Assembly: GCF_000718635.1 (NCBI RefSeq)
Contig: NZ_JOBF01000048.1
Location: 1-25,908, forward strand
DNA: 25,908 bases
Source: Streptomyces varsoviensis
GTDB lineage: Bacteria > Actinomycetota > Actinomycetes > Streptomycetales > Streptomycetaceae
Reading direction: 5' to 3'
Shown here: positions 1 to 7,875 of the stretch, piece after piece
How the letters are laid out: every line of letters begins with the position of its first letter
Numbering within the stretch: position 1 is the first letter of the stretch
Position numbers and translations under genes: made by a program
Notes under the pieces: model-generated
Databases searched by the model: none
Told to the model about the DNA's origin: nothing
What the model saw: only the letters and a program-made list of their open reading frames with translations

Positions 1-93
1 CGGGCCGTACCGCCCCCGCCCGAGCCCGAACCCGCCCCCACCGCCCCCTCCCGGAGTAACCCCGCCCTGGCCCGTACGGCCGACCCGCGACCG

Positions 94-1494
94 TCACGCG
101 CCCGGCTGCTCGGCGCTTTCGTCCAGGCGGTATTCCTGGGGGTCGGCGTCGAAGGAGTAGAGCTCGGCGTAGCGGCCCCAGTCGGTGGCGGTTTCGAGTT
201 GTTGGGCCACTTGCTCGCTGGTGTAGTGGTGGGCGAGGAGGTCGCGGAAGAAGCCGGCGCGGAGGGAGCCTTCGGGGTTCTGGCGGAGGCTGGTGGTGAT
301 CAGCCGGACGAGGGGGACGTCCTGGGCCGCCTCGGCGAAGATCTTCTTCGACTGCTGGACGTCGGCCCCGGCGAACGTGGTGCCGCGCTCGGTCAGCAGC
401 AGGTCGTCCTCGCTGACCGTGGCGAGGCCCAGGAGTTCCAGGGCGTCCACGAGGGGGAGCACGTCGTCGATCTCCAGCCCCAGGTCGTCGGCGAGGTCCG
501 GCAGGTCGAAGCGGCCGCCGCGGTGGGCGACGAGTTCGGCGAGGCCGGAGAGGCCGTCAACGCTGGCCGTGGGCAGCGGCGTGTTGGCGGCGGTGCGCTT
601 CTCCGTCTCGACCGCTTCCGTACGGCCGGGGATGCGGCTCTCCTTGGCCCGGCCGGTCATCGTCCGGTACACCCGGTCGATGAGGTCCTCGAAGGCGGCG
701 GACTGCCGGTCGCGCGGGCGGTCCAGGCCGACCTCGAAGGTCTCGCGGATCGTGCCGGGGCGCGAGCCGAGCACCACGATCCGGTCGGCCATCAGCACCG
801 CCTCCTCGATGTTGTGGGTCACCAGCACCACCGCCCGGGTCGGGAACTGGCCGGACTCCCACAGCTCCATCAGCTCGCCGCGCAGGTTCTCGGCGGTGAG
901 CACGTCCAGCGCGGAGAACGGCTCGTCCATCATCAGCACGTCCGGCTCGACGACCAGCGCCCGGGCGAACCCGACGCGCTGCCGCATCCCGCCGGACAGC
1001 TCCTTGGGGTAGGCGGACTCGAAGCCGTCGAGGCCGATCAGGTCGATGGCCTGCACGGCCGCCTCGGCACGGGCGGCGGGTGCCACGCCCCGCGCCTCCA
1101 GGCCGAGTTCGACGTTCTGCTGGACCGTGAGCCACGGCAGCAGCGCGAAGGTCTGGAAGACCATCGCCGTCCCCGGGTTCGCGCCGGTCAGCCGCTTGCC
1201 GCGGTACGTGACGGCGCCCGAGCTCGCCGGGATCAGCCCGGCCAGGCAGCGCAGCAGCGTCGACTTGCCGGAACCGGACTTGCCGAGCAGCGCCACGATC
1301 TCGCCGGCCCGGATGTCGAGGTCGATGCCGGCCAGCACCGGCAGTTCGCCGTCCGCGCCCGCGTACGACTTGGTCAGGCCGTCGGCGGCGAGCAGCACCT
1401 CGCCGTCCGCCGCCCGCGGCAGGCCGCCGATACCAGCGGGGCCAGTGGTGTCGGTGTGCGTCGCGCGCATGCGGCGCAGGATGTTCAGGGCCAT
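94..1494 (-). CDS. ABC transporter ATP-binding protein (NitT/TauT type) with C-terminal AAA-associated domain
   Basis: Cytoplasmic ATPase that should power the permease encoded just upstream. All ABC motifs are visible in the 466-aa product: Walker A GKSGSGKST (about 71-79), Q-loop Gln114, signature LSGGM (167-171), Walker B LMMDEP with D190/E191, D-loop SALD, and H-loop His227. After about residue 310 it continues with roughly 145 residues of winged-helix-like sequence, matching the 'AAA-associated' C-terminal domain known on some nitrate/sulfonate-family ATPases; this makes it far longer than a plain SsuB/TauB protein (about 260 aa). I chose the ATG at 1494 because GGAG lies 6 nt upstream; an in-frame start 33 bp further out lacks a ribosome site. 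The gene is 46 bp downstream of the permease on the same strand, so the two are probably one operon. No substrate-binding protein is in view, so the substrate is unknown. The family name suggests anions; the neighbouring NRAMP-like gene suggests metal. Confidence 0.88.
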   Translation of the reverse strand: MALNILRRMRATHTDTTGPAGIGGLPRAADGEVLLAADGLTKSYAGADGELPVLAGIDLDIRAGEIVALLGKSGSGKSTLLRCLAGLIPASSGAVTYRGKRLTGANPGTAMVFQTFALLPWLTVQQNVELGLEARGVAPAARAEAAVQAIDLIGLDGFESAYPKELSGGMRQRVGFARALVVEPDVLMMDEPFSALDVLTAENLRGELMELWESGQFPTRAVVLVTHNIEEAVLMADRIVVLGSRPGTIRETFEVGLDRPRDRQSAAFEDLIDRVYRTMTGRAKESRIPGRTEAVETEKRTAANTPLPTASVDGLSGLAELVAHRGGRFDLPDLADDLGLEIDDVLPLVDALELLGLATVSEDDLLLTERGTTFAGADVQQSKKIFAEAAQDVPLVRLITTSLRQNPEGSLRAGFFRDLLAHHYTSEQVAQQLETATDWGRYAELYSFDADPQEYRLDESAEQPGA

Positions 1495-1540
1495 GACGGG
1501 CTCCAGAGATGAAATCGGAAAGAGCAAGGGGGTACGCGCC

Positions 1541-3295
1541 TCAGAGCGCGTAGCGGGTGTCCGCCAGCCGGTACAGCCGCCGCCACACCAGGCGGTTGAG
1601 CCCGACCACGTACACGCTCATCACCGCGACGCCCGCCAGCAGATGCGGGAAGTCGCCGTCGGCCGTGGCCTGCGCGATGTACGCGCCGAGGCCGGTGGCG
1701 GTGAGCGTGGTGCCGCCGAAGGTGACGACCTCGGAGACGATCGAGGCGTTCCAGGCGCCGCCGGACGCGGTGATGCCGCCGGTGACGTACGCGGGGAAGA
1801 CGCCCGGCAGGATCAGCCGCTTCCAGCGCTGCCAGCCGCGCACGCCGAGGTCGTCCATGGCCTCGCGCAGGTCGGTGGGGATGGCCATGGCGCCGGCGAT
1901 GGTGTTGAAGAGGATGTACCACTGGGCGCCCAGCGCCATCAGCAGGATGCCGCCGATGTCGATGGACAGGCCCGTCCTGAGGAAGAACCAGACGGCCAGC
2001 GGGAAGAGGAAGTTGGCGGGGAAGCTGGCGAGGATCTGCACCAGCGGCTGGGCGATACGGGTCAGCTTGGGCGAGAAGCCGATCTTCACGCCGATGGGCA
2101 CCCAGATGACCGTGGCCACGATGACGAGCACCACGACCCGGGCGAGGGTGGCGAGGCCGAGCAGCAGCGGTTCGCCGAAGACGCCCAGCCCGGTGCGCTC
2201 GCGCAGGTATCCGCCGAGGTCGAGCAGGCCCCACAGGATCAGGCCGCCGGCGACGACGGCGAAGGCGATGTCGCCGGTGCGCCGCCGCCGGGGGTCGACG
2301 TCCAGCGGCCGGTCGTCGATGCCGAAGATCCGGCCGGCCCGGCCGAGGGCGCGGGCCACCGGGCGCAGCGCCCGGCCCAGCAGCCGCGACCAGTTGGAGC
2401 GGCGCAGGAAGGCGAGGACGTAGCTGCGCTGCACCTCGCTGGCCTCGGACTGCTCGTTCTTGAACTTCTCCGCCCAGGCGGTGAGCGGCCGCCAGAAGAG
2501 GAAGTTCACACCGATGACCATGACGGCCATGGTGAGGATCGCCCAGCCGACCTTGCCGAGGTCGCCGTCGGCGATGGCGGCGCCCGCGTACGAGCCGACG
2601 CCCGGCAGCGCGTAGTCCTTCTGGTTCACGCTGATCGCCTCGGACGCGACGAGGAAGAACCAGCCGCCGCCGAAGCTCATCATGCCGTTCCAGACCAGCC
2701 CGATGGCCCCGGCGGGCAGCTCCACCTTCCAGAACCGCATCCAGCGGGTGAACCGGAACGAGCGGGACAGCTCGTCGAGTTCGCGCGGCAGGGAGGTCAG
2801 GGAGTGGTAGAAGCCGAAGGTCATGTTCCACGCCTGCGAGGTGAAGATCGCGAAGATCGACGCGCACTCCAGGCCGAGCAGCGAGCCGGGGAACAGGGCG
2901 ATGAAGCCGGTCACGGCGACGGTCAGGAAGCCGAGCACCGGCACGGACTGGAGGATGTCCAGGGCCGGGATCAGTACGCGTTCCAGGCGGCGGCTCTTGG
3001 CCGCGGCGTAGGCGTAGAGGAAGGTGAAGACGATGGACGCGGCGAGCGCGGCGAACATCCGCAGCAGGCTGCGCGCCGCGTCGTACGGAAGCTGCGAGGG
3101 GTCGGTGTCGACCTTGGCCGACTGGCTGGTGGAGAAGCTGACGGTGGTGCCCTGGCCGACCCTCAGGGTCAGATAGAGCAGCACCAGGACGGCCGCGGCG
3201 ACCACCACGTCCACCCAGGTCAGGTGGGTCAGCCGGCCTTTGAGGCGGGTCTGCGGCGACTCGCGCGAGGCGGTCGGGTCCATACGGAACGACAT
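1541..3295 (-). CDS. ABC transporter permease with two fused BPD_transp_1 domains
   Basis: Integral membrane protein of 584 aa built from two tandem permease halves, so one chain can replace the usual permease dimer. Each half carries an EAA-like coupling segment: one near ELDELSRSFRFTRW followed by LPAG, and one near DLREAMDDLGVRGW followed by LPGVFP. Hydrophobic helices occupy about residues 35-55, 80-110 and 120-270 in the first half and 345-560 in the second. A hydrophilic Arg-rich linker (about 290-340) joins them. The ATG at 3295 is preceded by GGAGG at 8 nt. Single-chain double permeases of this sort are known as the 'duplicated permease component' of uncharacterised anion-type ABC systems. 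It is the first gene of the minus-strand pair and shares its 5' control region with the divergent NRAMP-like gene. No periplasmic binding protein is encoded nearby, which is unusual for an importer. Confidence 0.87.
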   Translation of the reverse strand: MSFRMDPTASRESPQTRLKGRLTHLTWVDVVVAAAVLVLLYLTLRVGQGTTVSFSTSQSAKVDTDPSQLPYDAARSLLRMFAALAASIVFTFLYAYAAAKSRRLERVLIPALDILQSVPVLGFLTVAVTGFIALFPGSLLGLECASIFAIFTSQAWNMTFGFYHSLTSLPRELDELSRSFRFTRWMRFWKVELPAGAIGLVWNGMMSFGGGWFFLVASEAISVNQKDYALPGVGSYAGAAIADGDLGKVGWAILTMAVMVIGVNFLFWRPLTAWAEKFKNEQSEASEVQRSYVLAFLRRSNWSRLLGRALRPVARALGRAGRIFGIDDRPLDVDPRRRRTGDIAFAVVAGGLILWGLLDLGGYLRERTGLGVFGEPLLLGLATLARVVVLVIVATVIWVPIGVKIGFSPKLTRIAQPLVQILASFPANFLFPLAVWFFLRTGLSIDIGGILLMALGAQWYILFNTIAGAMAIPTDLREAMDDLGVRGWQRWKRLILPGVFPAYVTGGITASGGAWNASIVSEVVTFGGTTLTATGLGAYIAQATADGDFPHLLAGVAVMSVYVVGLNRLVWRRLYRLADTRYAL

Positions 3296-3674
3296 GACGG
3301 GAACCTCCGGACCACAGTGGGCAGGACGCCGCGGCCCGTGCGTGGCAGGCGCGCCGACGGCACGGGCGGGGGGCCGCCCAGCGTGCGGTGAAGCATCGGT
3401 GAGGAATCAAGAGGGGGAGCGCGGGGGGAACGGGCCGGGCCTTGAGGAGAAGCCGGGCGTTCCGCCGCGCGGCGCGGCGGGGTAGGGCCGCGCCGTCGTG
3501 TCAGCGGCTGCCGAGGAGGCAGCGCGGACTAGGAGGGTCGGCACCCATGGCTGCCTCCGTTCCGTTGCGGCGTGTGCAGCGCCCGCGGCGTCTGCGTCGT
3601 TCCTGTGGAGCCGGGTCCGGGGCCGGTTCCGTACGGGCCGGGTCCGGGCTCTGTCGCCAGCAGTCTCCCCCTAA

Positions 3675-3690
3675 TTGCGTTTCTACGCAA
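3675..3690. promoter_or_regulatory. Palindromic operator 1 (TTGCG-N6-CGCAA)
   Basis: Perfect inverted repeat with 6-bp arms TTGCGT/ACGCAA around TTCT. It overlaps the candidate -10 of the minus-strand (ABC) promoter. It shares half-sites and spacing with the palindrome centred 51 bp downstream. Such TTGC...GCAA dyads are typical of ArsR/SmtB- or Fur-family metal sensors, but the regulator is not in this window and its identity is inference. The span is one base shorter than a Nur box. Confidence 0.6.
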
Positions 3691-3722
3691 ATAAGCGGCA
3701 GCCACGTCAAGACTCCGTCAAG

Positions 3723-3744
3723 TAGTTGCGTCGATGCGCAACTA
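3723..3744. promoter_or_regulatory. Palindromic operator 2 (8-bp arms TAGTTGCG/CGCAACTA)
   Basis: Perfect 8-bp inverted repeat with a 6-bp spacer, containing the same TTGCG-N6-CGCAA core as operator 1. It overlaps the candidate -35 and spacer of the NRAMP-like gene promoter. The centre-to-centre distance of 51 bp is close to five helical turns, so dimers on the two sites would lie on the same DNA face. Cooperative or looped repression by a metal-responsive regulator is a reasonable inference. Confidence 0.65.
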
Positions 3745-3822
3745 TATGCCTACACTCCAGCCGTTCAGCGGGATCCCGGAGACGGCCCGGGGCCCGGAAG
3801 GAACGGGCACTGGAGTCCCGTC

Positions 3823-5463
3823 ATGACCGATCTGACCACCGCACCCGCACGGCCCCACACCCCCGGCCCCGCCCGGGAAACGGGCCCCATCCGCGGCGCC
3901 CTCGGCACCATCGAGGCCGGCGACACCGCGCCGCGCCGCGGCCCGTCCGCGAAACTCAAGACGCTGCTCGCCGTCGTCGGCCCCGGCCTGATCGTGATGG
4001 CCGGCGACAACGACGCGGGCGCGTTCGGCACGTACGCCCAGGCCGGGCAGGACCACGGCACCCGGCTGCTGTGGACGCTGCTGCTGCTCGTCCCCGTGCT
4101 GTACGTGAACCAGGAGATGTCGCTGCGGCTCGGCGCGGTGACCGGCGTCGGCCACGCGCGGCTCATCCTGGAGCGGTTCGGGAAGTTCTGGGGCGCGTTC
4201 TCCGTCATCGACCTCTTCCTGCTGAACGCGCTGACCCTGGTCACCGAGTTCATCGGCGTCGCCCTCGCCGTCGGCCACCTCGGCCTCCCGCGCACCGCGA
4301 GCGTGCTCTGCGCCGCCGCCGTGGTGATCGCCGTCGCCGCCACCGGCTCGTTCCGCCGCTTCGAACGCGCCGCGATCGCGCTGGTCCTGGGCTCCCTGCT
4401 GCTCGTACCGGTCTACTTCCTCACCCACCCCGCCACCTCGCGCGCCGCCCACGACTTCGTCGTGCCCGGTCTGCCGCACGGCTCCCCGCTCGCCGACGTC
4501 ATGCTGCTGATCGTCGCCATCGTCGGCACCACCGTCGCGCCGTGGCAGCTCTTCTTCCAGCAGTCGTACGTGGCCGACAAGCGCGTCACGCCGCGCTTCC
4601 TGCGGTACGCGCGGGCCGACCTGGCCCTGGGCATCGCCCTCGTGATCATCGGCGCCGCCGCCCTGACGGGGATCGGCGCGGCGGCCTTCGCCGGGACCGC
4701 CGGGGCCGGGCACTTCACCGACGCCGCCGGGATCGCGCACGGCGTCGAGGACCGCGCGGGCCGAGTGGCCGGCGTGCTGTTCGCCGTCGCGCTGCTCGAC
4801 GCCTCGATCCTCGGCGCCGCCGCGGTCTCGCTGTCCAGCGCGTACGCCCTCGGCGACGTCCTCGGGTTCCGGCGCACCCTGCACCGGGGCGTACGGGGCG
4901 CGGGCGTCTTCCACGCCGTCTTCGGCGGCCTCGTCCTGGCCGCCGCCGGGACCGTACTCGCCCCCGGCGCGCCGCTCGGCCTGCTCACCGAGGGCGTGCA
5001 GGCGCTGGCCGGAGTGCTGCTGCCGGCGGCCACGGTCTTCCTGCTGCTGCTCTGCAACGACCGGGCCGTGCTCGGCCCCTGGGTCAACGGCCGCTGGACC
5101 AACGCCCTCGCCTGCCTCGTCGTCGCGGTCCTGGTCGCCCTCTCCCTCATCCTGACCGCCTCGGTGCTCTTCCCCTCCCTCGGTACGGGCGCACTCCTCG
5201 GCGCCGCGGCGGGCTGCGGAGGCGCGGGGCTGCTGGCCGTGGGGTACGCGGATGCGCGCCGCGTCCGCAAGGGCTGGGCGCGCGGCGGGCGGCCCGTCAA
5301 CCGTACGGACCGGGCCGGCTGGCGCATGCCGCCGCTCGCCGAACTGCCCCGGCCCCGGATGTCCACCGGCCGCCGCGTCGGGCTGACGGCGCTGCGTATG
5401 TACCTGCTCGTCGCGGCCGTACTGGTGATCGTCCGTACGGTGCAGCTCGCCGCGGGCCACTGA
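3823..5463 (+). CDS. NRAMP-related divalent metal transporter with non-canonical metal-site motifs
   Basis: Polytopic membrane protein of 546 aa, somewhat longer than typical bacterial MntH (about 410-450 aa) because of a roughly 45-residue polar N-terminus. The opening GPGLIVMAG (53-61) followed by DNDAGAFGT (62-70) aligns with NRAMP helix 1, but the usual DPGN is replaced by DNDAG. The helix-6 region reads VGTTVAPWQLFFQQS (about 234-248), where classic Mn/Fe NRAMPs have a MPH segment, so the metal-coordinating Met is absent. NRAMP-related magnesium transporters are known to lack that Met, so the cation may not be Mn or Fe. I chose the ATG at 3823 because GGAG is 7 nt upstream; the open frame extends further 5' only by chance and would cover the operators. 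It is divergent from the ABC operon and probably co-regulated with it. Confidence 0.82.
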   Translation: MTDLTTAPARPHTPGPARETGPIRGALGTIEAGDTAPRRGPSAKLKTLLAVVGPGLIVMAGDNDAGAFGTYAQAGQDHGTRLLWTLLLLVPVLYVNQEMSLRLGAVTGVGHARLILERFGKFWGAFSVIDLFLLNALTLVTEFIGVALAVGHLGLPRTASVLCAAAVVIAVAATGSFRRFERAAIALVLGSLLLVPVYFLTHPATSRAAHDFVVPGLPHGSPLADVMLLIVAIVGTTVAPWQLFFQQSYVADKRVTPRFLRYARADLALGIALVIIGAAALTGIGAAAFAGTAGAGHFTDAAGIAHGVEDRAGRVAGVLFAVALLDASILGAAAVSLSSAYALGDVLGFRRTLHRGVRGAGVFHAVFGGLVLAAAGTVLAPGAPLGLLTEGVQALAGVLLPAATVFLLLLCNDRAVLGPWVNGRWTNALACLVVAVLVALSLILTASVLFPSLGTGALLGAAAGCGGAGLLAVGYADARRVRKGWARGGRPVNRTDRAGWRMPPLAELPRPRMSTGRRVGLTALRMYLLVAAVLVIVRTVQLAAGH

Positions 5464-5850
5464 GCCGCGCCGCTCCTCGGGGGGAGGGGCCGCCGGGCGA
5501 AGGGCCGGGCCGACGAAGCAACGGCCGCCCCGGTCCACCGGCAAGGTCTTCGGCCCCGCGGCCACCTCCCCCTGACGGGCGATCACCCCCGCACCCCGAC
5601 GGTTCAGAATCAGCCAGATCGGCGAACCCGGCCAGAGCGCCGCCCACATACCCGCACGGCGTTCACTCACATGAACCGACGCGAACATCGACTTCAGCGG
5701 GCCCCGCATTCCGCATAGCCCGCGGAACGGCCCGTTCCAAGCCGCCCGCCAGGGCCTTGGTCGCCTTCAAGCCATCGCGTCGTCACTCTGGATTCACCAG
5801 TCGCTGCTGTGCTTCACTCCGTCGGCATCCGGCCGGCCGAAGAGAGGGAA
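5464..5850. other. Intergenic region before alkaline phosphatase
   Basis: 387 bp with no supported gene and no clear terminator for the NRAMP-like gene. A short GTTCA...TGAAC element with a further GAAC lies at 5661-5686. It recalls PHO-box half-sites (GTTCACC-type), but the units are not cleanly spaced at 11 nt, so I do not call a PhoP site. A weak ribosome site (GAGAGG) ends just before the ATG at 5851. Confidence 0.4.
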
Positions 5851-7245
5851 ATGCTCGTGCGAAGACTGCGCCTGACCCGCCGCCATGCCACATGGAGCGC
5901 CGCCGTACTGCTCGCGACCGCCGTCGCCGTGCCCGCCGGCGCCAGTGCCTTCGGCCCGGCGGACAAGGTCCGCGCCGCCGTCAAGGACGGCCCGGCCAAG
6001 AACGTCATCCTGCTGATAGGTGACGGAATGGGCGACTCCGAGATAACCCTCGCGCGCAACTACACCGTGGGCGCGGCCGGCCGGCTGAACATGGACACGT
6101 TCCCGATGACCGGCGCGTACACGACGTACTCCGTCGACAAGCACGGCAAGCCGGACTACGTCACCGACTCCTCCGCCAGCGGCACCGGCTGGGCGACCGG
6201 CCACAAGACCGTCAACGGCCGGGTGTCGAAGACGCCGGACACCAACAAGGCGATACCCACGCTCCTCGAACTCGCCCAGAAGAGCGGCCTCGCCACCGGC
6301 TCCATCACCACCTCCGACCTCACCGACGCCACCCCCGCCGTGCAGGCGTCGCACGTCACCGACCGCGACTGCCAGGGCCCCGAGGACATGAAGAAGTGTT
6401 CCGTGGACCGCATCAGCAAGGGCGGCCCGGGGTCGATAGCGGAGCAGAGCGTCAACCACAAGGTCGACGTGCTGCTCGGCGGCGGCAAGGGTCACTTCGG
6501 CCAGAAGGTCAAGGAAGGCCCGTACAAGGGCAAGACCGTCATCCAGCAGGCCGAGAAGCTCGGCTACCAGGTCGTCACCGACGCCAAGGGGATGAAGAAG
6601 GCCAAGGCCGGCCAGCCGGTGCTCGGCCTCTTCGCCGACTACGACATCCCGATCGAGTGGACCGGCAAGCCCGCCACCGGCAAGGGCACCTCACCCCAGC
6701 GCTGCGTCACCAGCAACCCCAAGCGCCCCAAGGACACCCCGACCCTCGCCGACCAGACCACGCGGGCCATCGAACTGCTGGAGGCCAAGCAGGCCGAGAA
6801 GGGCAAGCAGGTCAAGAAGGGCCACCGCGCCGACAAGGGCTTCTTCCTCCAGGTCGAGGGCGCCAACATCGACAGCGAGGACCACGCCGCCGACCCGTGC
6901 GGCCAGATCGGTGAGACGGCCGCGTTCGACCGCGCGGTGAAGGTGGCGCGGGACTACGCCGCGACCCACCCCGACACCCTGGTGATCACCACCGCCGACC
7001 ACGGCCACAGCAGCCAGATCGTCCCGGTCGACACCGACCCGGCGGGCATGAGCTCCACCCTCGTCACCAACGAGGGCCAGCAGATGAAGGTCAGCTACGG
7101 CACCGCCCCGGTCGGCGAGTCGCAGGAGCACAGCGGCACCGAGGTGCGCATCGCGGCCGAGGGCCCGGAGGCGTACCGGGTGCTCGGGGTCACCAACCAG
7201 ACCGACCTCAACACCACGATCCGTACGGCCCTGAACCTGGGCTGA
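5851..7245 (+). CDS. phoA: Secreted alkaline phosphatase (PhoA family)
   Basis: Exported phosphomonoesterase that would release phosphate from organic esters outside the cell. The 464-aa protein begins with an Arg-rich signal peptide (basic to about residue 12, hydrophobic 15-30, cleavage likely after AGASA). Catalytic motifs of the PhoA family are all present: GDGMGD with metal ligand D58, TDSSASGTGWATG with nucleophile S107, VEGANIDSEDHA, CGQIGE, and TADHGH near the C-terminus. Four or more cysteines could form disulfides. The ATG at 5851 starts a good signal peptide; an upstream in-frame ATG 42 bp away adds residues before it and lacks a ribosome site. Lys-rich surface segments (around 195-230 and 305-330) stand out. 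PhoP control would be expected of this family but is not proven from the upstream sequence. Transcription should stop at the hairpin at 7289-7333. Confidence 0.92.
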   Translation: MLVRRLRLTRRHATWSAAVLLATAVAVPAGASAFGPADKVRAAVKDGPAKNVILLIGDGMGDSEITLARNYTVGAAGRLNMDTFPMTGAYTTYSVDKHGKPDYVTDSSASGTGWATGHKTVNGRVSKTPDTNKAIPTLLELAQKSGLATGSITTSDLTDATPAVQASHVTDRDCQGPEDMKKCSVDRISKGGPGSIAEQSVNHKVDVLLGGGKGHFGQKVKEGPYKGKTVIQQAEKLGYQVVTDAKGMKKAKAGQPVLGLFADYDIPIEWTGKPATGKGTSPQRCVTSNPKRPKDTPTLADQTTRAIELLEAKQAEKGKQVKKGHRADKGFFLQVEGANIDSEDHAADPCGQIGETAAFDRAVKVARDYAATHPDTLVITTADHGHSSQIVPVDTDPAGMSSTLVTNEGQQMKVSYGTAPVGESQEHSGTEVRIAAEGPEAYRVLGVTNQTDLNTTIRTALNLG

Positions 7246-7288
7246 CGGACCGACACGGCCCGGACCGCTCCCGCGTACGGGCACGAAC

Positions 7289-7333
7289 AACGGGCTGGGG
7301 CCCGCACCATGCCGGTGCGGGCCCCAGCCCGTT
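7289..7333. terminator. Bidirectional terminator hairpin between phosphatase and cold-shock gene
   Basis: A perfect 20-bp stem (7289-7308 with 7314-7333) closed by a 5-nt loop, very GC-rich, flanked by short A runs on the left and T on the right. It lies exactly between two convergent genes (stops at 7245 and 7354), so it can end transcription from both. Confidence 0.85.
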
Positions 7334-7353
7334 CGATCGCCGAACAGCGGCCC

Positions 7354-7557
7354 TCAGGCGGGGGTGATGTTCTCGGCCTGCGGGCCCTTGTGGCCCTGCG
7401 TGACGTCGAAGGTCACCTTCTGGCCCTCCTGGAGCTCGCGGAACCCCTGGGTGGCGATGTTCGAGTAGTGAGCGAATACATCGGCGCCGCCGCTGTCCTG
7501 CTCGATGAAGCCGAAGCCCTTCTCCGAGTTGAACCACTTCACGGTACCGCTGGCCAT
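7354..7557 (-). CDS. Cold-shock protein, CspA family
   Basis: A 67-aa single cold-shock domain that binds single-stranded RNA/DNA and acts as an RNA chaperone. The start [15 protein letters not shown] includes RNP1 (KGFGFI), and RNP2 appears as VFAHYS, where most family members have VFVHYS. The length is exactly that of the family. The ATG at 7557 has an excellent AAGGAG ribosome site 7 nt upstream. Streptomyces carry several such genes, so no specific name is assigned. A long leader of about 160 nt precedes it, a feature shared with known csp mRNAs whose leaders respond to temperature. Confidence 0.95.
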   Translation of the reverse strand: MASGTVKWFNSEKGFGFIEQDSGGADVFAHYSNIATQGFRELQEGQKVTFDVTQGHKGPQAENITPA

Positions 7558-7875
7558 AACAATTCTCCTTCTGGGGGCAGAGCCGAGGACCCACGCCGCG
7601 TGAATCCCGCGTAGCCGCGATGTTGCCCCATCCGGAGCATTTTCCGGCAAAACAAAAATGCGCCTGCGGCCCGTTGGCCATAGGTGCACAGAGTTTTCGG
7701 GAACCACAGCTGCAACTGGCTCGAAGGTAGCATGGCGAACCGATCGCTGTCGTAAACCACACGCCCCAATAAATCGGACCGGAAATCATCGGAGCGGGGA
7801 CCGGTGAATAGTGATGGTGCGGTGAAGAATTCCGGGCGGCGGGCGCCGGGGCGCGCGCCGTCGAGCCCCGGCGGC
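7558..7875 (-). promoter_or_regulatory. Promoter region and long 5' leader of the cold-shock gene
   Basis: 318 bp without a credible gene. On the minus strand a possible -10 TACCTT (7724-7729), preceded by TGC, would give a leader of about 160 nt. The leader is less GC-rich than its surroundings, with runs such as TTTTTGTTTTG, and holds a small CCGGA/TCCGG hairpin (7632-7647). Structured leaders are typical of csp genes. The outer end (7844-7873) is a hairpin closing the preceding gene. Confidence 0.5.
7844..7873 (-). terminator. Candidate terminator after the small Tudor-like gene
   Basis: A 9-bp GC stem (7844-7852 with 7865-7873) and a 12-nt loop begin 2 bp past the stop codon at 7876. There is no U-tract, which is common in Streptomyces, so function is inferred from position and stability only. 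Confidence 0.4.

Larger units (their letters stand above)
3296..3822. promoter_or_regulatory. 527-bp divergent control region between ABC operon and NRAMP-like gene
   Basis: No convincing gene lies here. The half next to the ABC operon (3296-3660) is GC-rich with nothing recognisable beyond the permease ribosome site. The AT-richer core (about 3665-3760) contains two palindromes with the same TTGCG-N6-CGCAA design. Candidate promoter elements flank them: on the plus strand TTGCGT (3726-3731) and TACACT (3751-3756), and on the minus strand a TTGACG followed by TAGAAA that falls inside the upstream palindrome. Both candidate promoters have 19-bp spacers, longer than the usual 17, so the exact elements are uncertain. 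The layout suggests one regulator controls both directions. Confidence 0.55.

Noticed and set aside
2..82. GGCCGTAC/GTACGGCC inverted repeat as ABC-operon terminator
   Set aside because: Only 8 bp with a 63-nt loop; GTACGG-type words are very common in this genome.
1..93. C-terminal end of an upstream plus-strand gene stopping at 57-59
   Set aside because: One frame does end in TAA there, but the 18 visible codons are only Pro/Arg-rich low complexity and nothing recognisable is encoded.
1046..3391. Long plus-strand open frame opposite the ABC operon
   Set aside because: A high-GC antisense shadow: Gly/Asp/Glu/Gln/His-rich, no domain, no ribosome site, while the minus strand encodes clear ABC motifs.
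3442..3822. In-frame 5' extension of the NRAMP-like gene (including an ATG at 3547 with AGGAGG)
   Set aside because: It would translate through both palindromic operators and the promoter, its residues are low-complexity Arg/Ser/Gly, and the ATG at 3823 has its own ribosome site.
5661..5686. Possible PHO box before the alkaline phosphatase
   Set aside because: GTTCA and GAAC units are present but not in clean 11-nt direct repeats with GTTCACC cores; too weak to call.
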